A stretch of 64,000 nt of DNA from Jiangella mangrovi (GCF_014204975.1 NZ_JACHMM010000001.1:2976001-3040000), one strand, 5' to 3'. Shown: positions 11,001 to 21,741, counted from the first letter of the stretch. Notes: a model not told the origin generated them from the sequence alone. Program-made: numbers and translations.

Positions 11001-12569
11001 ATGAGCAGCACAGTCAGTGTCGACGCCGTCGTCGACCGCGCCCTCCTCGACCGCCTCACCGACCGGGTGGTCGCCCGCCCGCGCGCCGAGCGGCTGGCCA
11101 CCGTCGCGCCGTTCAGCGGCGCCACGCTGGCCGAGGTGCCGCTGTCCACCACCGACGACGTCGCCGCGGCGTTCGACGCGGCCCGCGACGCCCAGCACTG
11201 GTGGGCGGCCCGGCCGGTCGCCGAGCGGGCGCGCATCATCGGCCGCGTCCACGACCTCGTGCTCGACCGCCGCGCCGACATCGCCGACCTCGTCCAGGCC
11301 GAGGCGGGCAAGGCCCGGCGCGACGCGTTCGAAGAGGTCGCCGACGTCGCGCTGGCGGCGCGGTACGTGTCCGCCCGCGGCCCGCGGGTGCTGCGCGAGC
11401 GCCGTCGTCTGGGAGCGCTGCCGGGGCTGACCCGCGCCATCGAGGGCTACCGCCCCAAGGGCGTCGTCGGGGTCGTCTCGCCGTGGAACTACCCGCTGAC
11501 GCTGGCCATCTCCGACTGCCTGCCCGCGTTCGTCGCCGGCAACGCCGTCGTGCACAAGCCCGACTCGCAGGCCGTGCTGACGGCGCTGCTGGCCCGGTCC
11601 ATCGCCATCGAGGCGGGGCTGCCCGAGGCGCTCTGGCAGATCGTGTCCGGCGACGGCCCGGTCATCGGCGGCGCCGTCGTCGAGCACGCCGACTACGTCT
11701 CGTTCACCGGCTCCACCGCGACCGGCCGGCTCATCGCGGCGCGCCTGGGCGAGCGGCTGGTCGGCGCCTCGCTCGAGCTCGGCGGCAAGAACCCCATGCT
11801 CGTCCTCGACGACGCCGACCTCGACCGCGCCGCCGAGGCCGCCGTCCGGGCCTGCTTCTCCAACGCCGGCCAGCTCTGCATGTCCATGGAGCGGCTGTAC
11901 GTGGCCGCTCGGGTGCGCGAGCCGTTCCTCGAGCGGTTCCTCGGCCGGGTCGAGTCCATGCGGCTCGGCGCGGCCTTCGACTACTCCTGCGACATGGGCT
12001 CGCTGATGTCGCAGGCCCAGCTCGACAAGGTCCGCGCCCACGTCGACGACGCGGTGGGGAAGGGCGCGCGGGTGCTGACCGGCGGGAACGCCCGGCCCGA
12101 CCTCGGGCCCTGGTTCCACGAGCCGACGGTGCTCGACGGCGTCCGGCCCGGCATGCTCGCGGCCGACCTCGAGACGTTCGGCCCGCTCGTGTCGGTCTAC
12201 CCCGTCGGCTCCGACGACGAGGCGGTCGAGCTGGCCAACGACACCCCGTTCGGCCTCAACGCCAGCGTCTGGACGTCGGACCTGCGGCGGGGGGTCGCCG
12301 TCGCCCGGCGGCTGCGCTCCGGCGTGGTCAACGTCAACGAGGGCTACTCGGCGGCGTGGGGTAGCCACGACCTCCCGATCGGCGGCATGGGCGCGTCGGG
12401 GCTGGGGCGGCGACACGGCCGCGAGGGCATCCTGCGCTACACCGACCAGCAGGCCATCGCCGTCCAGCGGGCCCACAACATCGCCCCGCCGGCCGCCATG
12501 TCCTACGACACCTTCTCCGACGCGCTGACCAGGTCCCTGCGCGTCATGCGCCGCCTCGGCCGCCCCTGA
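11001..12569 (+). CDS. gabD2: NAD(P)-dependent succinate-semialdehyde dehydrogenase
   Basis: This 522-residue aldehyde dehydrogenase oxidises succinic semialdehyde to succinate in GABA/2-oxoglutarate breakdown. The cofactor strand VVSPWNYPLTLA lies near residue 155, the Glu motif LELGGKNPML near 258 and the catalytic Cys in GQLCMSMERL near 292. Length and the GYRPKGVVGVVSPWN segment match mycobacterial GabD2. TAGGCT at 10988-10993 is 7 nt before the ATG, suggesting a leaderless transcript. A large palindrome begins 5 bp after its stop. Confidence 0.92.
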   Translation: MSSTVSVDAVVDRALLDRLTDRVVARPRAERLATVAPFSGATLAEVPLSTTDDVAAAFDAARDAQHWWAARPVAERARIIGRVHDLVLDRRADIADLVQAEAGKARRDAFEEVADVALAARYVSARGPRVLRERRRLGALPGLTRAIEGYRPKGVVGVVSPWNYPLTLAISDCLPAFVAGNAVVHKPDSQAVLTALLARSIAIEAGLPEALWQIVSGDGPVIGGAVVEHADYVSFTGSTATGRLIAARLGERLVGASLELGGKNPMLVLDDADLDRAAEAAVRACFSNAGQLCMSMERLYVAARVREPFLERFLGRVESMRLGAAFDYSCDMGSLMSQAQLDKVRAHVDDAVGKGARVLTGGNARPDLGPWFHEPTVLDGVRPGMLAADLETFGPLVSVYPVGSDDEAVELANDTPFGLNASVWTSDLRRGVAVARRLRSGVVNVNEGYSAAWGSHDLPIGGMGASGLGRRHGREGILRYTDQQAIAVQRAHNIAPPAAMSYDTFSDALTRSLRVMRRLGRP

Positions 12570-12574
12570 CCACC

Positions 12575-12629
12575 CCATGATCATGTTCCCTGACGGCGTG
12601 TGAGCGACCGCCAGGGAACATGATCATGG
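12575..12629. repeat. long palindrome, left copy
   Basis: CCATGATCATGTTCCCTG (12575-12592) is perfectly mirrored at 12612-12629, with a 19-nt centre. It lies right after the gabD2 stop. An almost identical element (one mismatch over about 46 bp) is at 13664-13713. The two bracket the broken DUF559-type gene. Confidence 0.9.
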
Positions 12630-12643
12630 CGATGAGGGGCGAG

Positions 12644-12652
12644 TTGTCCACA
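12644..12652 (+). other. DnaA-box-like motif
   Basis: TTGTCCACA is identical to the actinobacterial DnaA box consensus. It lies 53 bp before the start of the DUF559-type pseudogene. Similar motifs (TCATCCACA, TCGTCCACA) lie before the intact relative at 30506. A single site is not an origin. Confidence 0.35.
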
Positions 12653-12704
12653 GATCTCCCGCACCCCCTCGCGCCCGAGCGCCGGGCGACGCAGGATCAC
12701 GTCC

Positions 12705-13667
12705 ATGGACGTGCCGCCGCAGTTCGACATCGCGGGCCTGCATGAGCTGCTCGAGCGGTAGGCGGGCCTCGTCGGCGCCGCCCAGCTCGGCGCGCTGGGC
12801 CTCGACACCCGGGTCGCGCGGCGGTGGGTCGCAACGGGGCGCTGGCAGCGGCCGCACCGAGGTGTCTTCGCCGCGTTCAGCGGGTCACTCGACCGCGCCG
12901 CGCGCATCTGGGCCGCCGTGCTCTGGGTGTCGGCCGAGGCGGTGGCGAGCCATGCGACCGCTGCCGAGCTCGACGGCCTCACAGGTCGCATCGACGATCG
13001 TATGCACGTCACCGCCCCGGTCAGCCGGCGGGCGCGCGGCCGGGCCGACGGGGTGGTGGTCCACTACGCGCATCGGCTACCGGAGTCCCGGCACCCGACG
13101 GCGAACCCGCCCCGCACGCGCATCGAGGACACCGTCCTCGACCTCGTCGACGTCGCCGCCCGCCCCCGCGACGTCGAGTCCTTCGTCACGATGGCGGTCC
13201 AGAAGCGGCTGACCACGTCGACACGGCTCGCGGCAGCGCTGATGCGGCGCAAGAAGATCCGCTGGCGGGCCATGGTCGAGTCCATGCTCGTCGACGTCGC
13301 CGACGGTGCGCAGTCGCCGCTCGAGCTCCAGCACCTTCGCGCCGTCGAACGGGCTCACCGCCTGCCGAAGGGCTGCCGCCAGAGTCGCCGGGCCGGGAAC
13401 CGTGTCATCTGGATCGACGTCGACTACGAGCGCTACCACACCAGGGTCGAGCTGGACGGGCGCGTCGGGCACGAGGGGGATGGGCGGTTCCGCGACCGGC
13501 GCCGCGACAACGCGGGGACCGTCGCCGGCGCCTGGACCCTGCGGTACGGGCACACCGAGGTGTTCGGCGAGCCATGCCGGGTCGCACAGGAGCAGGCCCG
13601 GGTCCTGTGCGACCGCGGCTGGACCGGCCGGCCGCGGCGCTGCGGCGCCACGTGCACGATCCGATGA
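12705..13667 (+). pseudogene. AbiEi-N/DUF559 endonuclease-like protein, in-frame TAG at codon 19
   Basis: The reading frame from ATG 12705 gives an N-terminal winged-helix segment of the AbiEi-antitoxin kind and a C-terminal Vsr-like DUF559 domain (VELDGRVGHEGDGRFRDRRR). Codon 19 is TAG (12759-12761), inside the family stretch LLERQAG. The intact relative at 30506 has LLESQAG there, so the lesion is a single CAG-to-TAG change. No other frameshift is seen to the stop at 13667. The next possible start, GTG 12918, would lose the helix-turn-helix. Function of this family is not established. It is bracketed by two palindromes. Confidence 0.8.
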
Positions 13668-13713
13668 TCATGTTCCCTGACGGCGTGTCAGCGACCGCCA
13701 GGGAACATGATCA
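13664..13713. repeat. long palindrome, right copy, holding both stop codons
   Basis: ATGATCATGTTCCCTG (13664-13679) pairs with CAGGGAACATGATCA (13699-13713). The TGA in its left arm ends the plus-strand DUF559 pseudogene. The TGA in its right arm, read on the minus strand, ends the ABC exporter gene. It probably also terminates both transcripts. It is a near-exact copy of 12575-12629. Confidence 0.9.
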
Positions 13714-15474
13714 CGACGAGGGTTGGCTCGAAGCGGGGGTGCCGTGCCAGGACTCCCAGAGGGCGGCGTAGGCGCCGCCTTCGGCGACCAGCTCGTCGTG
13801 CGAGCCGAGCTCGGCGATCTGGCCGCCCTCGACGACGGCGACGCGGTCGGCGTCGTGGGCGGTGTGCAGGCGGTGGGCGATCGCGATGACCGTCCGTCCC
13901 GACAGCACCGCCGACAGCGACCGCTCGAGGTGGCGGGCCGCGCGCGGGTCGAGCAGCGACGTCGCCTCGTCGAGGACCAGTGTGTGCGGGTCGGCGAGGA
14001 CGATGCGGGCCAGGGCGATCTGCTGCGCGAACGCCGGCCCGACCGGATGCCCGCCCGAGCCGACCACGGTGTCGAGGCCCTCGGGCAGCGCCTCGGCCAG
14101 CTCCAGCGCGTCGACGGCGGCCAGCACGCGGCGCAGGTCGTCGTCGGAGGCCGACGGCGCGGCCAGCAGCAGGTTGTCGCGCAGCGTGCCCACGAACACG
14201 TGGTGCTCCTGGGTGACCAGCACGACCTCGCGGCGCAGCTGGTCGACCTCGAGGTCGACCAGTGGAACGCCGCCGACGTCGACCCGGCCCAGCCGCGGCG
14301 GGTGGATGCCGGCCAGCAGCCGCCCGAGCGTCGACTTGCCCGCGCCCGACGGCCCGACCATCGCCAGCCGCTCGCCGTGCGCGAGGTCCAGCGACACCCC
14401 GTGCAGGACGTCCTGCCCCTCGACGTAGGCATAGCGCACGTCCGTCGCCGCGATGTCCTCGCCGTCCGGAACCGCGCCCGAGGGCTGCCGGTCCGGCGGC
14501 ACGTTGGCGATGCCGACGACCCGGGCGAACGACGTCAGCCCGACCTGCAGCTCGTCGAGCCACGACACGAGGCGGTCGACGGGGTCGACGATCTGGACCA
14601 TGTAGAGGACGACGGCGGTGACCTGGCCGACGGTGGCGTGCCCGGCCGACGCCAGCCAGGCGCCCCAGGCCAGCGTGGCCACGACCGGCAGCACGTAGGC
14701 CATCTCGGCCGTGGGGAACCAGACGCTGCGCAGGAGCAGCGTGCGCTTCTCGGCCGCGAACGCCTCGCGCAGGTCGTCGTCGGCGCGGGTGACGCGGACG
14801 TCGCCGAGCCCCAGCGCCTCGATGGTGCGCGCGCCGTCGACGGTCTCGGTGATGGTGCCGTTGATGGTCGCGTACGACGCCCGCTCCCACAGGTAGCCCG
14901 CCCGCGCCCGCTTGAGGTACCAGCGGGTGCCGGCGATGAGCAGCGGCGCGCCGACGATGGCGCCCAGTGCGACCAGCGGCCCCGCGAGCACGGCCGCCGT
15001 CAGCGTGAGCACCGTCGTGACCACCGCGACGAGGATCTCGGGCACCGCGAACCGCACGGTCCGCGACAGGGCGTCGATGTCGCCGGTGGTGCGTGCGACG
15101 AGGTCGCCGGTGCCGGCTCGCTCGACGGTGGACAACGGCAGGCCGAGCACCCGGGTGAGGAACGTCTCGCGCAGCTCCGCGAACACCCGCTCGCCGAGCA
15201 CCAGCGACCGCTGGATGGCCACGCGCGTCAGTAGCGCCTGGACGACGATGCAGCCGGCCAGGACGGCCGCCAGCACGTCGACCCGCGCGGTGGACCGGGA
15301 TCCCGTCACGACGTCGACCATCTGGCCCAGCAGGAACGGACCGGCCAGGCCCGCGCCGGCGGCCAGGACGTGGACGACCAGCGCGACGGTCAGCGTGCCG
15401 CGGTGCCGGCGGAACAGCCGGCCGCCCTCGCGGCGGACCTCGGCGGGGGTGGCGACTGGCAGCGCCGTGCTCAT
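13711..15474 (-). CDS. ABC exporter half, catalytic ATPase subunit
   Basis: This 587-residue type IV exporter has about six N-terminal membrane helices and a C-terminal ATPase domain. Walker [10 protein letters not shown] is near residue 375, Walker [13 protein letters not shown] near 503 and the H-loop IAHRLH near 534, all intact. The signature that should read LSGGQ reads PVGPAFAQQ near 476. The upstream partner shows the opposite pattern, so the two form a heterodimer with one working and one dead ATP site. ATG 15474 overlaps the partner's stop by 4 bp. The cargo cannot be inferred. Its stop lies inside a palindrome. Confidence 0.93.
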   Translation of the reverse strand: MSTALPVATPAEVRREGGRLFRRHRGTLTVALVVHVLAAGAGLAGPFLLGQMVDVVTGSRSTARVDVLAAVLAGCIVVQALLTRVAIQRSLVLGERVFAELRETFLTRVLGLPLSTVERAGTGDLVARTTGDIDALSRTVRFAVPEILVAVVTTVLTLTAAVLAGPLVALGAIVGAPLLIAGTRWYLKRARAGYLWERASYATINGTITETVDGARTIEALGLGDVRVTRADDDLREAFAAEKRTLLLRSVWFPTAEMAYVLPVVATLAWGAWLASAGHATVGQVTAVVLYMVQIVDPVDRLVSWLDELQVGLTSFARVVGIANVPPDRQPSGAVPDGEDIAATDVRYAYVEGQDVLHGVSLDLAHGERLAMVGPSGAGKSTLGRLLAGIHPPRLGRVDVGGVPLVDLEVDQLRREVVLVTQEHHVFVGTLRDNLLLAAPSASDDDLRRVLAAVDALELAEALPEGLDTVVGSGGHPVGPAFAQQIALARIVLADPHTLVLDEATSLLDPRAARHLERSLSAVLSGRTVIAIAHRLHTAHDADRVAVVEGGQIAELGSHDELVAEGGAYAALWESWHGTPASSQPSS

Positions 15475-17192
15475 TCCGGGTCCTCCTCTCGGGTCACGGT
15501 GCGTCGGTAGGCGGGGGTGGTGCTCATGAGCTCGTCGTGGCTGCCGGTGGCGACCAGGCGGCCGTCGTCGAACCAGGCGACGGTGTCGGCCTTGGCCAGC
15601 ATGAGCGGACTGGCCGTGACGACGACGGTGGTGCGTCCGGCCCGCGCGTCGCGCAGCCGGCCGGCGATGGCCGCCTCGGTGTGCGCGTCGACGGCGCTGG
15701 TCGGCTCGACCAGCACCAGCACCTCGGGCTCGCGGACCAGCACCCGCGCCAGCGCGACCCGCTGCCGCTGCCCGCCGGACAGCGACCGGCCGCGCTCCTC
15801 GACCATGGAGTCGAGGCCGTCGCGCAGGGTCTCGAGCACGTCGCCCGCCGACGCCGTGCCCATGGCCGCCGTCAGCTCGGCGTCGTCGTGCCGGCCGTGG
15901 GGGTCGAGCCCGCTGCGCAGCGATCCGGTGAACAGCGTCGGCTCGGGGTCGCTGACGACGACCCTGCGGCGCACCTCGGCGACCGGCAGCCGGTCGAGCG
16001 GCACGTCGCCGAGCCGCACGCCGTTGCCCGGCACCAACCGGCCCAGCCGGTCGGCGACCGCCGCGGTGAACGCCGGCTCGTCGGAGACCAGCATGGTCAG
16101 CGACCCGGGCCGCACCCGCAGCCCCGTCGCCTCGTCGACCAGCACCTCTTCGGCCGACGACGGCGTCGGCTCACCTTCCGCGGTGGCCCCGTCGTCGCGG
16201 ACGTCGCGCTCGATGGCCAGCACGGCCAGGACGCGCTTGGCGGCGACCATGGCCCGCGTGGCGACGAACGCCATCTCTCCGGCCGTGCGGACCGGCATGA
16301 GCAGGAAGAACGCGTAGCCGTACAGCGCCACCAGCGCGCCGGGCTCGATGTCGCCGCTGAGCACCAGCCGCGCCCCGACCCAGGTCAGCAGCACCAGGAA
16401 CACGCCCGGCAGCAGCACGAGGACGGCGTCGAGCAGCGCCTGGGTGCCGGCCAGCCGGACGCCGGCCGCGCGGACGGTCTCGGAGCGCTCGGCGTAGCGG
16501 CTGACGAAGACCTTCTCGCCGCCGATGCCGCGCAGCACCCGCAGGCCGGCCACGGTGTCGGCCCCCAGCGCGGTGAGGTCGCCGAGGGCCTCGCGCTGCC
16601 GGCGCTGCCGTTCCTGCAGCGGCCGGATGAGCGGGCCCATGGCGATGACCAGCAGCGGGACGCCGATGAGCACCATGAGGCCCAGCGGCACCGATGTGTC
16701 GAGCACGATGACCGACACCACGACGTAGGACACGATGGCGCCGGCGAAGCGCGGCGTGACCTCCATGGCGTGCCCGATGTGCATGGAGTCGCTGGACACG
16801 GTGGCCACGACCTCGCCGGTGGACATGGACCTGGGGACGGCGGGACCGGTGCGCGCGGCGTGCCGCGAGACCAGCTGGATGACCCGGAACGCCGAGTAGA
16901 GCCAGTTGGCCACCGACGCCCGGTGCCGCATGACGCCGGCCAGCGCCTGGATGAGTCCGAGCCCGGCGACGAACGCCGCCCAGCGGGCCGTGCTGCGGGA
17001 GTCGTCGGCGATGATGCCGTCGATGCCGTGACCGATGGCCCAGGGCATGAGCGCCTGCGAGACCATCCACAGGACCCCGAAGAAGGCGCCCACGACGAGG
17101 GTGCGCCACTGTGCCCGCGCCAGCCAGGCCAGGAACCTGGTGCGGGAGCGGGTGTCGGGGACGCCGGGGTCGGCGTAGGGAAGAGCGCGCAC
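15471..17192 (-). CDS. ABC exporter half, degenerate ATPase subunit
   Basis: This 573-residue partner also has six membrane helices plus an ATPase domain. The signature [14 protein letters not shown] near residue 470 is intact. There is no Walker A (MLVSDEPAF near 369 in its place), the Walker B Asp is replaced (VLVLVEP near 496) and the H-loop His is Ser (VTASPLML near 527). It therefore supplies LSGGQ to the partner's working site and cannot itself bind ATP normally. GTG 17192 is chosen because TACTGT lies 8 nt upstream (leaderless). A TTG at 17198 is possible. Confidence 0.92.
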   Translation of the reverse strand: MRALPYADPGVPDTRSRTRFLAWLARAQWRTLVVGAFFGVLWMVSQALMPWAIGHGIDGIIADDSRSTARWAAFVAGLGLIQALAGVMRHRASVANWLYSAFRVIQLVSRHAARTGPAVPRSMSTGEVVATVSSDSMHIGHAMEVTPRFAGAIVSYVVVSVIVLDTSVPLGLMVLIGVPLLVIAMGPLIRPLQERQRRQREALGDLTALGADTVAGLRVLRGIGGEKVFVSRYAERSETVRAAGVRLAGTQALLDAVLVLLPGVFLVLLTWVGARLVLSGDIEPGALVALYGYAFFLLMPVRTAGEMAFVATRAMVAAKRVLAVLAIERDVRDDGATAEGEPTPSSAEEVLVDEATGLRVRPGSLTMLVSDEPAFTAAVADRLGRLVPGNGVRLGDVPLDRLPVAEVRRRVVVSDPEPTLFTGSLRSGLDPHGRHDDAELTAAMGTASAGDVLETLRDGLDSMVEERGRSLSGGQRQRVALARVLVREPEVLVLVEPTSAVDAHTEAAIAGRLRDARAGRTTVVVTASPLMLAKADTVAWFDDGRLVATGSHDELMSTTPAYRRTVTREEDPE

Positions 17193-17318
17193 GACCAACC
17201 ACAGTACGAAGTGTCAAGGTCGCGTCGCACCTGGTTTTCCCGCGGGTGGGAGCGTTCCCAGGGCTGTGACATCGGAGCCTTCGGCGGCCTGGCGCCGGCA
17301 GCGTCGATGGCCACTCTC

Positions 17319-17330
17319 GACTACCCTGGG
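17319..17330 (+). promoter_or_regulatory. guaA leaderless-type promoter
   Basis: TACCCT (17322-17327) ends 6 nt before GTG 17334. The 12-mer GACTACCCTGGG is identical to that at the guaB promoter (6460-6471). Confidence 0.5.
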
Positions 17331-17333
17331 CGG

Positions 17334-18905
<1,572 letters not shown>

Positions 18906-18942
18906 CCGCGTCAGCAATCGTCCACGTGATCCCGGCCACGTG

Positions 18943-18977
18943 CCCTTGATCATCGCGCGGTGATTGATGATCATGGG
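18943..18977. repeat. palindrome after guaA
   Basis: CCCTTGATCATC (18943-18954) pairs with GATGATCATGGG (18966-18977) with one mismatch. It shares the TGATCAT core of the palindromes at 12575 and 13664 but not their TTCCCTG arm. It may end guaA transcripts. Confidence 0.6.
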
Positions 18978-19084
18978 AGAGGTTTGGGTGCGAGGCCCGA
19001 ATGTGCGTGTGCGTTGGGCAGCGCGTCACGCCCAGTTCGAACTGGTGTGGTCGGCGTGACACGGTCGGTCCCTAGCCTGACCAC

Positions 19085-20206
19085 ATGTCGGACACCGTCG
19101 GGCCCCTCGTCATCGCGCACCGTGGCGCGTGTGGCTATCGCCCCGAGCACACGCTGGCCAGCTACCAGCTCGCCGCCGACCTCGGCGCCGACTTCCTCGA
19201 GACCGACCTGCTGCTGACGCGCGACGGCGTCCTGGTCGCCCGGCACGACGCCGAGCTGTCCACGTCGACCGACGTCGCCGAGCGGCCGGAGTTCGCGCAC
19301 CGGCGCCGCCGCGGCCTCGTCGACGGCCGCGAGCTGACCGGCTGGTTCATCGACGACTTCTCGCTCGCCGAGCTCAGGACGCTGTTCGCGCGCGAGCGGA
19401 TCCCCGAGCTCCGTCCGGCCAACCAGGCCTACGACGGCCGGCTTCGGGTGCCGACGTTCGACGAGATCATCACGCTCGCCGTCGAGGGCGGACGGCGCCG
19501 CGGGCGGCCCGTCGGCCTGTACCCGGAGCTCAAGCACCCGACCTACTTCGCCGAGCGCGGGCTGTCGCCGGAGGACGCGCTCCTGGAGGTGCTGCGCGGC
19601 TTCCGCCTCGAGCGGGCCGGCATCCCGGTGTTCGTGCAGTCCTACGAGCCGTCCGTGCTGCGCCGGCTGGCCGCGCGCACGTCGGTGCCGCTGGTGCAGC
19701 TGGTCGACATCACCGGCCGGCCCTACGACTGGGAGCAGGCCGGGGACGGGCGCCGGTTCGTCGACATGCTTACCCCGACGGGGCTGCGCGAGGTGTCGGC
19801 GTACGCGGCGGTGCTGGGGGCGCACAAGTCGCTGGTGGTGCCGCGCGGCCCCGAGGGCCGGCTGGGCCACCCCGGCCGGCTGGTGTCCGACGCCCACGAC
19901 CTCGGGATGGCGGTGCACGCCTGGACGTTCCGGAACGAGAACTCGTTCCTGCCGGCCGATCGGCGACGGGGCTGGGAGGCGGCCGGTCACGGCGACGCGC
20001 TGGGGGAGTTCGCCGTGTACTACGGCGCCGGGGTGGACGGTGTCATCACCGACCACCCCGACACCGCCGTCACGGCCAGGGATCAGGCCTTCGGGTCACG
20101 CTCGCGGCGCAGCTTGCTCAGCGACGCCATGAGCCCGGCCAGCCCGATCGAGACCAGCAGCACCGGCATGGCGACCTCCAGGCCCGACAGGCCCAGGACG
20201 TCGTAG
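19085..20206 (+). CDS. glycerophosphodiester phosphodiesterase
   Basis: This 373-residue GDPD-family hydrolase releases glycerol-3-phosphate from deacylated phospholipids. The catalytic start VIAHRGACGYRPEHTLASY (residues 8-26), the metal-binding ETDLLLTRDG and YPELKHP are present, and VDGVITDHPD closes the barrel. No signal peptide is visible, so it may be cytoplasmic. TAGCCT 6 nt before the ATG suggests a leaderless mRNA. About 45 residues after the domain are low-complexity and lie antisense to the next gene (124-bp convergent overlap). This tail looks like stop-codon loss or drift. Confidence 0.9.
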   Translation: MSDTVGPLVIAHRGACGYRPEHTLASYQLAADLGADFLETDLLLTRDGVLVARHDAELSTSTDVAERPEFAHRRRRGLVDGRELTGWFIDDFSLAELRTLFARERIPELRPANQAYDGRLRVPTFDEIITLAVEGGRRRGRPVGLYPELKHPTYFAERGLSPEDALLEVLRGFRLERAGIPVFVQSYEPSVLRRLAARTSVPLVQLVDITGRPYDWEQAGDGRRFVDMLTPTGLREVSAYAAVLGAHKSLVVPRGPEGRLGHPGRLVSDAHDLGMAVHAWTFRNENSFLPADRRRGWEAAGHGDALGEFAVYYGAGVDGVITDHPDTAVTARDQAFGSRSRRSLLSDAMSPASPIETSSTGMATSRPDRPRTS

Positions 20207-20289
20207 TGCACGAACGGCCACATCGCGCTCACTCCTAGGAAGAGAAGTCCGAAGATCAGGGAGACCACGTCGGTGTCATGGCGCTTCAT
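20083..20289 (-). CDS. small two-helix membrane protein
   Basis: This 68-residue protein has two predicted membrane helices (about residues 8-28 and 38-58) and a basic tail, LSKLRRERDPKA. Its ATG overlaps the stop of the PspC/LiaF gene by 4 bp and has a GGAGGTG ribosome site. It therefore belongs to that envelope-stress operon. It overlaps the 3' end of the glycerophosphodiesterase gene in antisense. No known family is recognised. Confidence 0.75.
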   Translation of the reverse strand: MKRHDTDVVSLIFGLLFLGVSAMWPFVHYDVLGLSGLEVAMPVLLVSIGLAGLMASLSKLRRERDPKA

Positions 20290-21617
20290 CGGTTCACCTC
20301 CAGGCTGCCGAGGCCCATGTCGAGGTCGAGCACGATGCGCCCGCCTCCGGGACCGTCGGGGCCGTTGTCGGTCAGGTCGGTGAACTCCTGCCCGGCGCCG
20401 TCGCGGGACTCGCCGAGGATCGACATGTCGCCGGCGCCCAGGGACGCCCGCTCCACGGTGACGTCGGCGTTCGGGGGAACGAGGATCGTGAGCTCGCCGA
20501 CGCCCTGCTCGACGCTGAGCCGGACCGTCTGGTCGTCGGTGAGGGTCAGCCCGGACAGGTCGTAGACGTTGTCGCCGACGCCGTGGTCGCGGTGCTCGGT
20601 CGGCACCGCGGCCGCCGTCGTGTACGTGTAGGTGGCGTCGCCGACGTCCTGCAGGTCCCACTGCGACAGCCAGGTGGCCGGGACCAGCGCGAGCGACAAC
20701 AGGAAACCGAGGAAGATCAGGCCGCGCGACCGTCCGTACCAGGCGCCGACGAGCAGCCCGAGGGCGACGATGCCCAGCGGCACGGCGATGTAGATGGCCG
20801 GCGGGTAGTTCGCCCAGGCGGCGTCGTTGACGGCCAGCACGCCGACCGACACGATCGCCACGCAGAACGTGATCAGGCCGAGCACCGAGCGCTGCTTCTC
20901 AGGCCGCGCGGGCGGCGGCACCGGCGCCGGGGCCGGCGGCGCGGGCGGCGGACCCCAGTCGGGGCCCTCGGGCCAGCCACTGGTCGGTCCGGCCGGGCCG
21001 GGCGTCGTCGCGGTGCTGTCCTTGGTCGCGGTGCCGGTACCGGTGGCCGCGTCGGCGGTGCCGGTGGCGGTCGCGGTCGTGTCGCCGACGGCGTCGGCTC
21101 GCGACTGCGCGGCGACGGTCGGGTCGTAGACGTACGGGGAGTCGAACCAGGCCTCCTGCGGCGCGTCGGCGCGGGCGCGCTCGTCCTCGTCGTCGCGGCG
21201 GCGCAGCAGCAGGTAGACGCCCATGATCGCGAGCAGCAGCAGGACGCCGCCGTCCCAGGTGCCGGCGATGATGCCGATGCCGGAGACGAGGCCCACGGTC
21301 GCCAGCAGCAGCGCCAGCGGGACGGTGCCCGAGCGGCGGTCCTCGCCGCGGCCGAGCGCCTGGTCGAGGACCGAGCGCTCCTCGTCCTCGGCCGGGACCA
21401 TCAGCCAGGCGACGGCGTACAGCAGGACGCCGACGCCGCCGAAGATCGCGAGGACCACGGTGGCGACGCGGAGAACGACGGGGTCGATGCCGAGCCGCCG
21501 GCCCAGCCCGCCGAGCACGCCCGCGACGACACGGTCCGAGCGGCTGCGGCGCAGCGACCGGAACTCGTCGGTGACGCGCGGCGTGGTGCCGGCGGAGGCA
21601 GGAGGCAGATCACTCAT
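20286..21617 (-). CDS. PspC domain protein with LiaF-like C-terminus
   Basis: This 443-residue envelope-stress protein starts with a PspC domain (SDRVVAGVLGGLGRRLGIDP, residues about 26-85). It continues with membrane helices, a low-complexity Thr/Ala/Pro linker (about 170-250) and more helices. The C-terminal beta-rich domain (VGELTILVPPNADVTVERASL) resembles LiaF/DUF2154 toastrack sensors. In LiaFSR systems such a protein restrains the kinase until the membrane is perturbed. It is divergent from a PspC-kinase/LuxR-regulator pair, with a palindrome between. ATG 21617 is chosen because upstream in-frame sequence overlaps the kinase gene. Confidence 0.88.
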   Translation of the reverse strand: MSDLPPASAGTTPRVTDEFRSLRRSRSDRVVAGVLGGLGRRLGIDPVVLRVATVVLAIFGGVGVLLYAVAWLMVPAEDEERSVLDQALGRGEDRRSGTVPLALLLATVGLVSGIGIIAGTWDGGVLLLLAIMGVYLLLRRRDDEDERARADAPQEAWFDSPYVYDPTVAAQSRADAVGDTTATATGTADAATGTGTATKDSTATTPGPAGPTSGWPEGPDWGPPPAPPAPAPVPPPARPEKQRSVLGLITFCVAIVSVGVLAVNDAAWANYPPAIYIAVPLGIVALGLLVGAWYGRSRGLIFLGFLLSLALVPATWLSQWDLQDVGDATYTYTTAAAVPTEHRDHGVGDNVYDLSGLTLTDDQTVRLSVEQGVGELTILVPPNADVTVERASLGAGDMSILGESRDGAGQEFTDLTDNGPDGPGGGRIVLDLDMGLGSLEVNR

Positions 21618-21642
21618 GGCAACGATGATGCCGAGCAGGCGA

Positions 21643-21659
21643 CCCCGAATGCATCGGGG
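21643..21659. promoter_or_regulatory. candidate response-regulator operator
   Basis: CCCCGA-atgca-TCGGGG is a perfect 17-bp dyad between the divergent pspC/liaF and kinase genes. The LuxR-type regulator encoded alongside is the natural candidate to bind it. Confidence 0.45.
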
Positions 21660-21741
21660 ATGACCCGGAACGGCCCCCGAGTCGCGATCTCCGGGAGGTC
21701 CCTCATGGCGGCGCACGCTCGCGCGTGTGACCATCGATGTC

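Noticed and set aside
12644-12652. Replication origin
   Set aside because: A single DnaA-like box without AT-rich region, dnaA/dnaN or box cluster does not support an origin.
12575-13713. Insertion sequence or transposon
   Set aside because: No transposase is encoded and no target-site duplication is evident. The flanking elements are each palindromic rather than terminal inverted repeats of one element.
15537-17333. Long plus-strand frame fused in front of guaA
   Set aside because: It runs antisense through the exporter gene. A promoter and start for guaA are found at 17322-17334.
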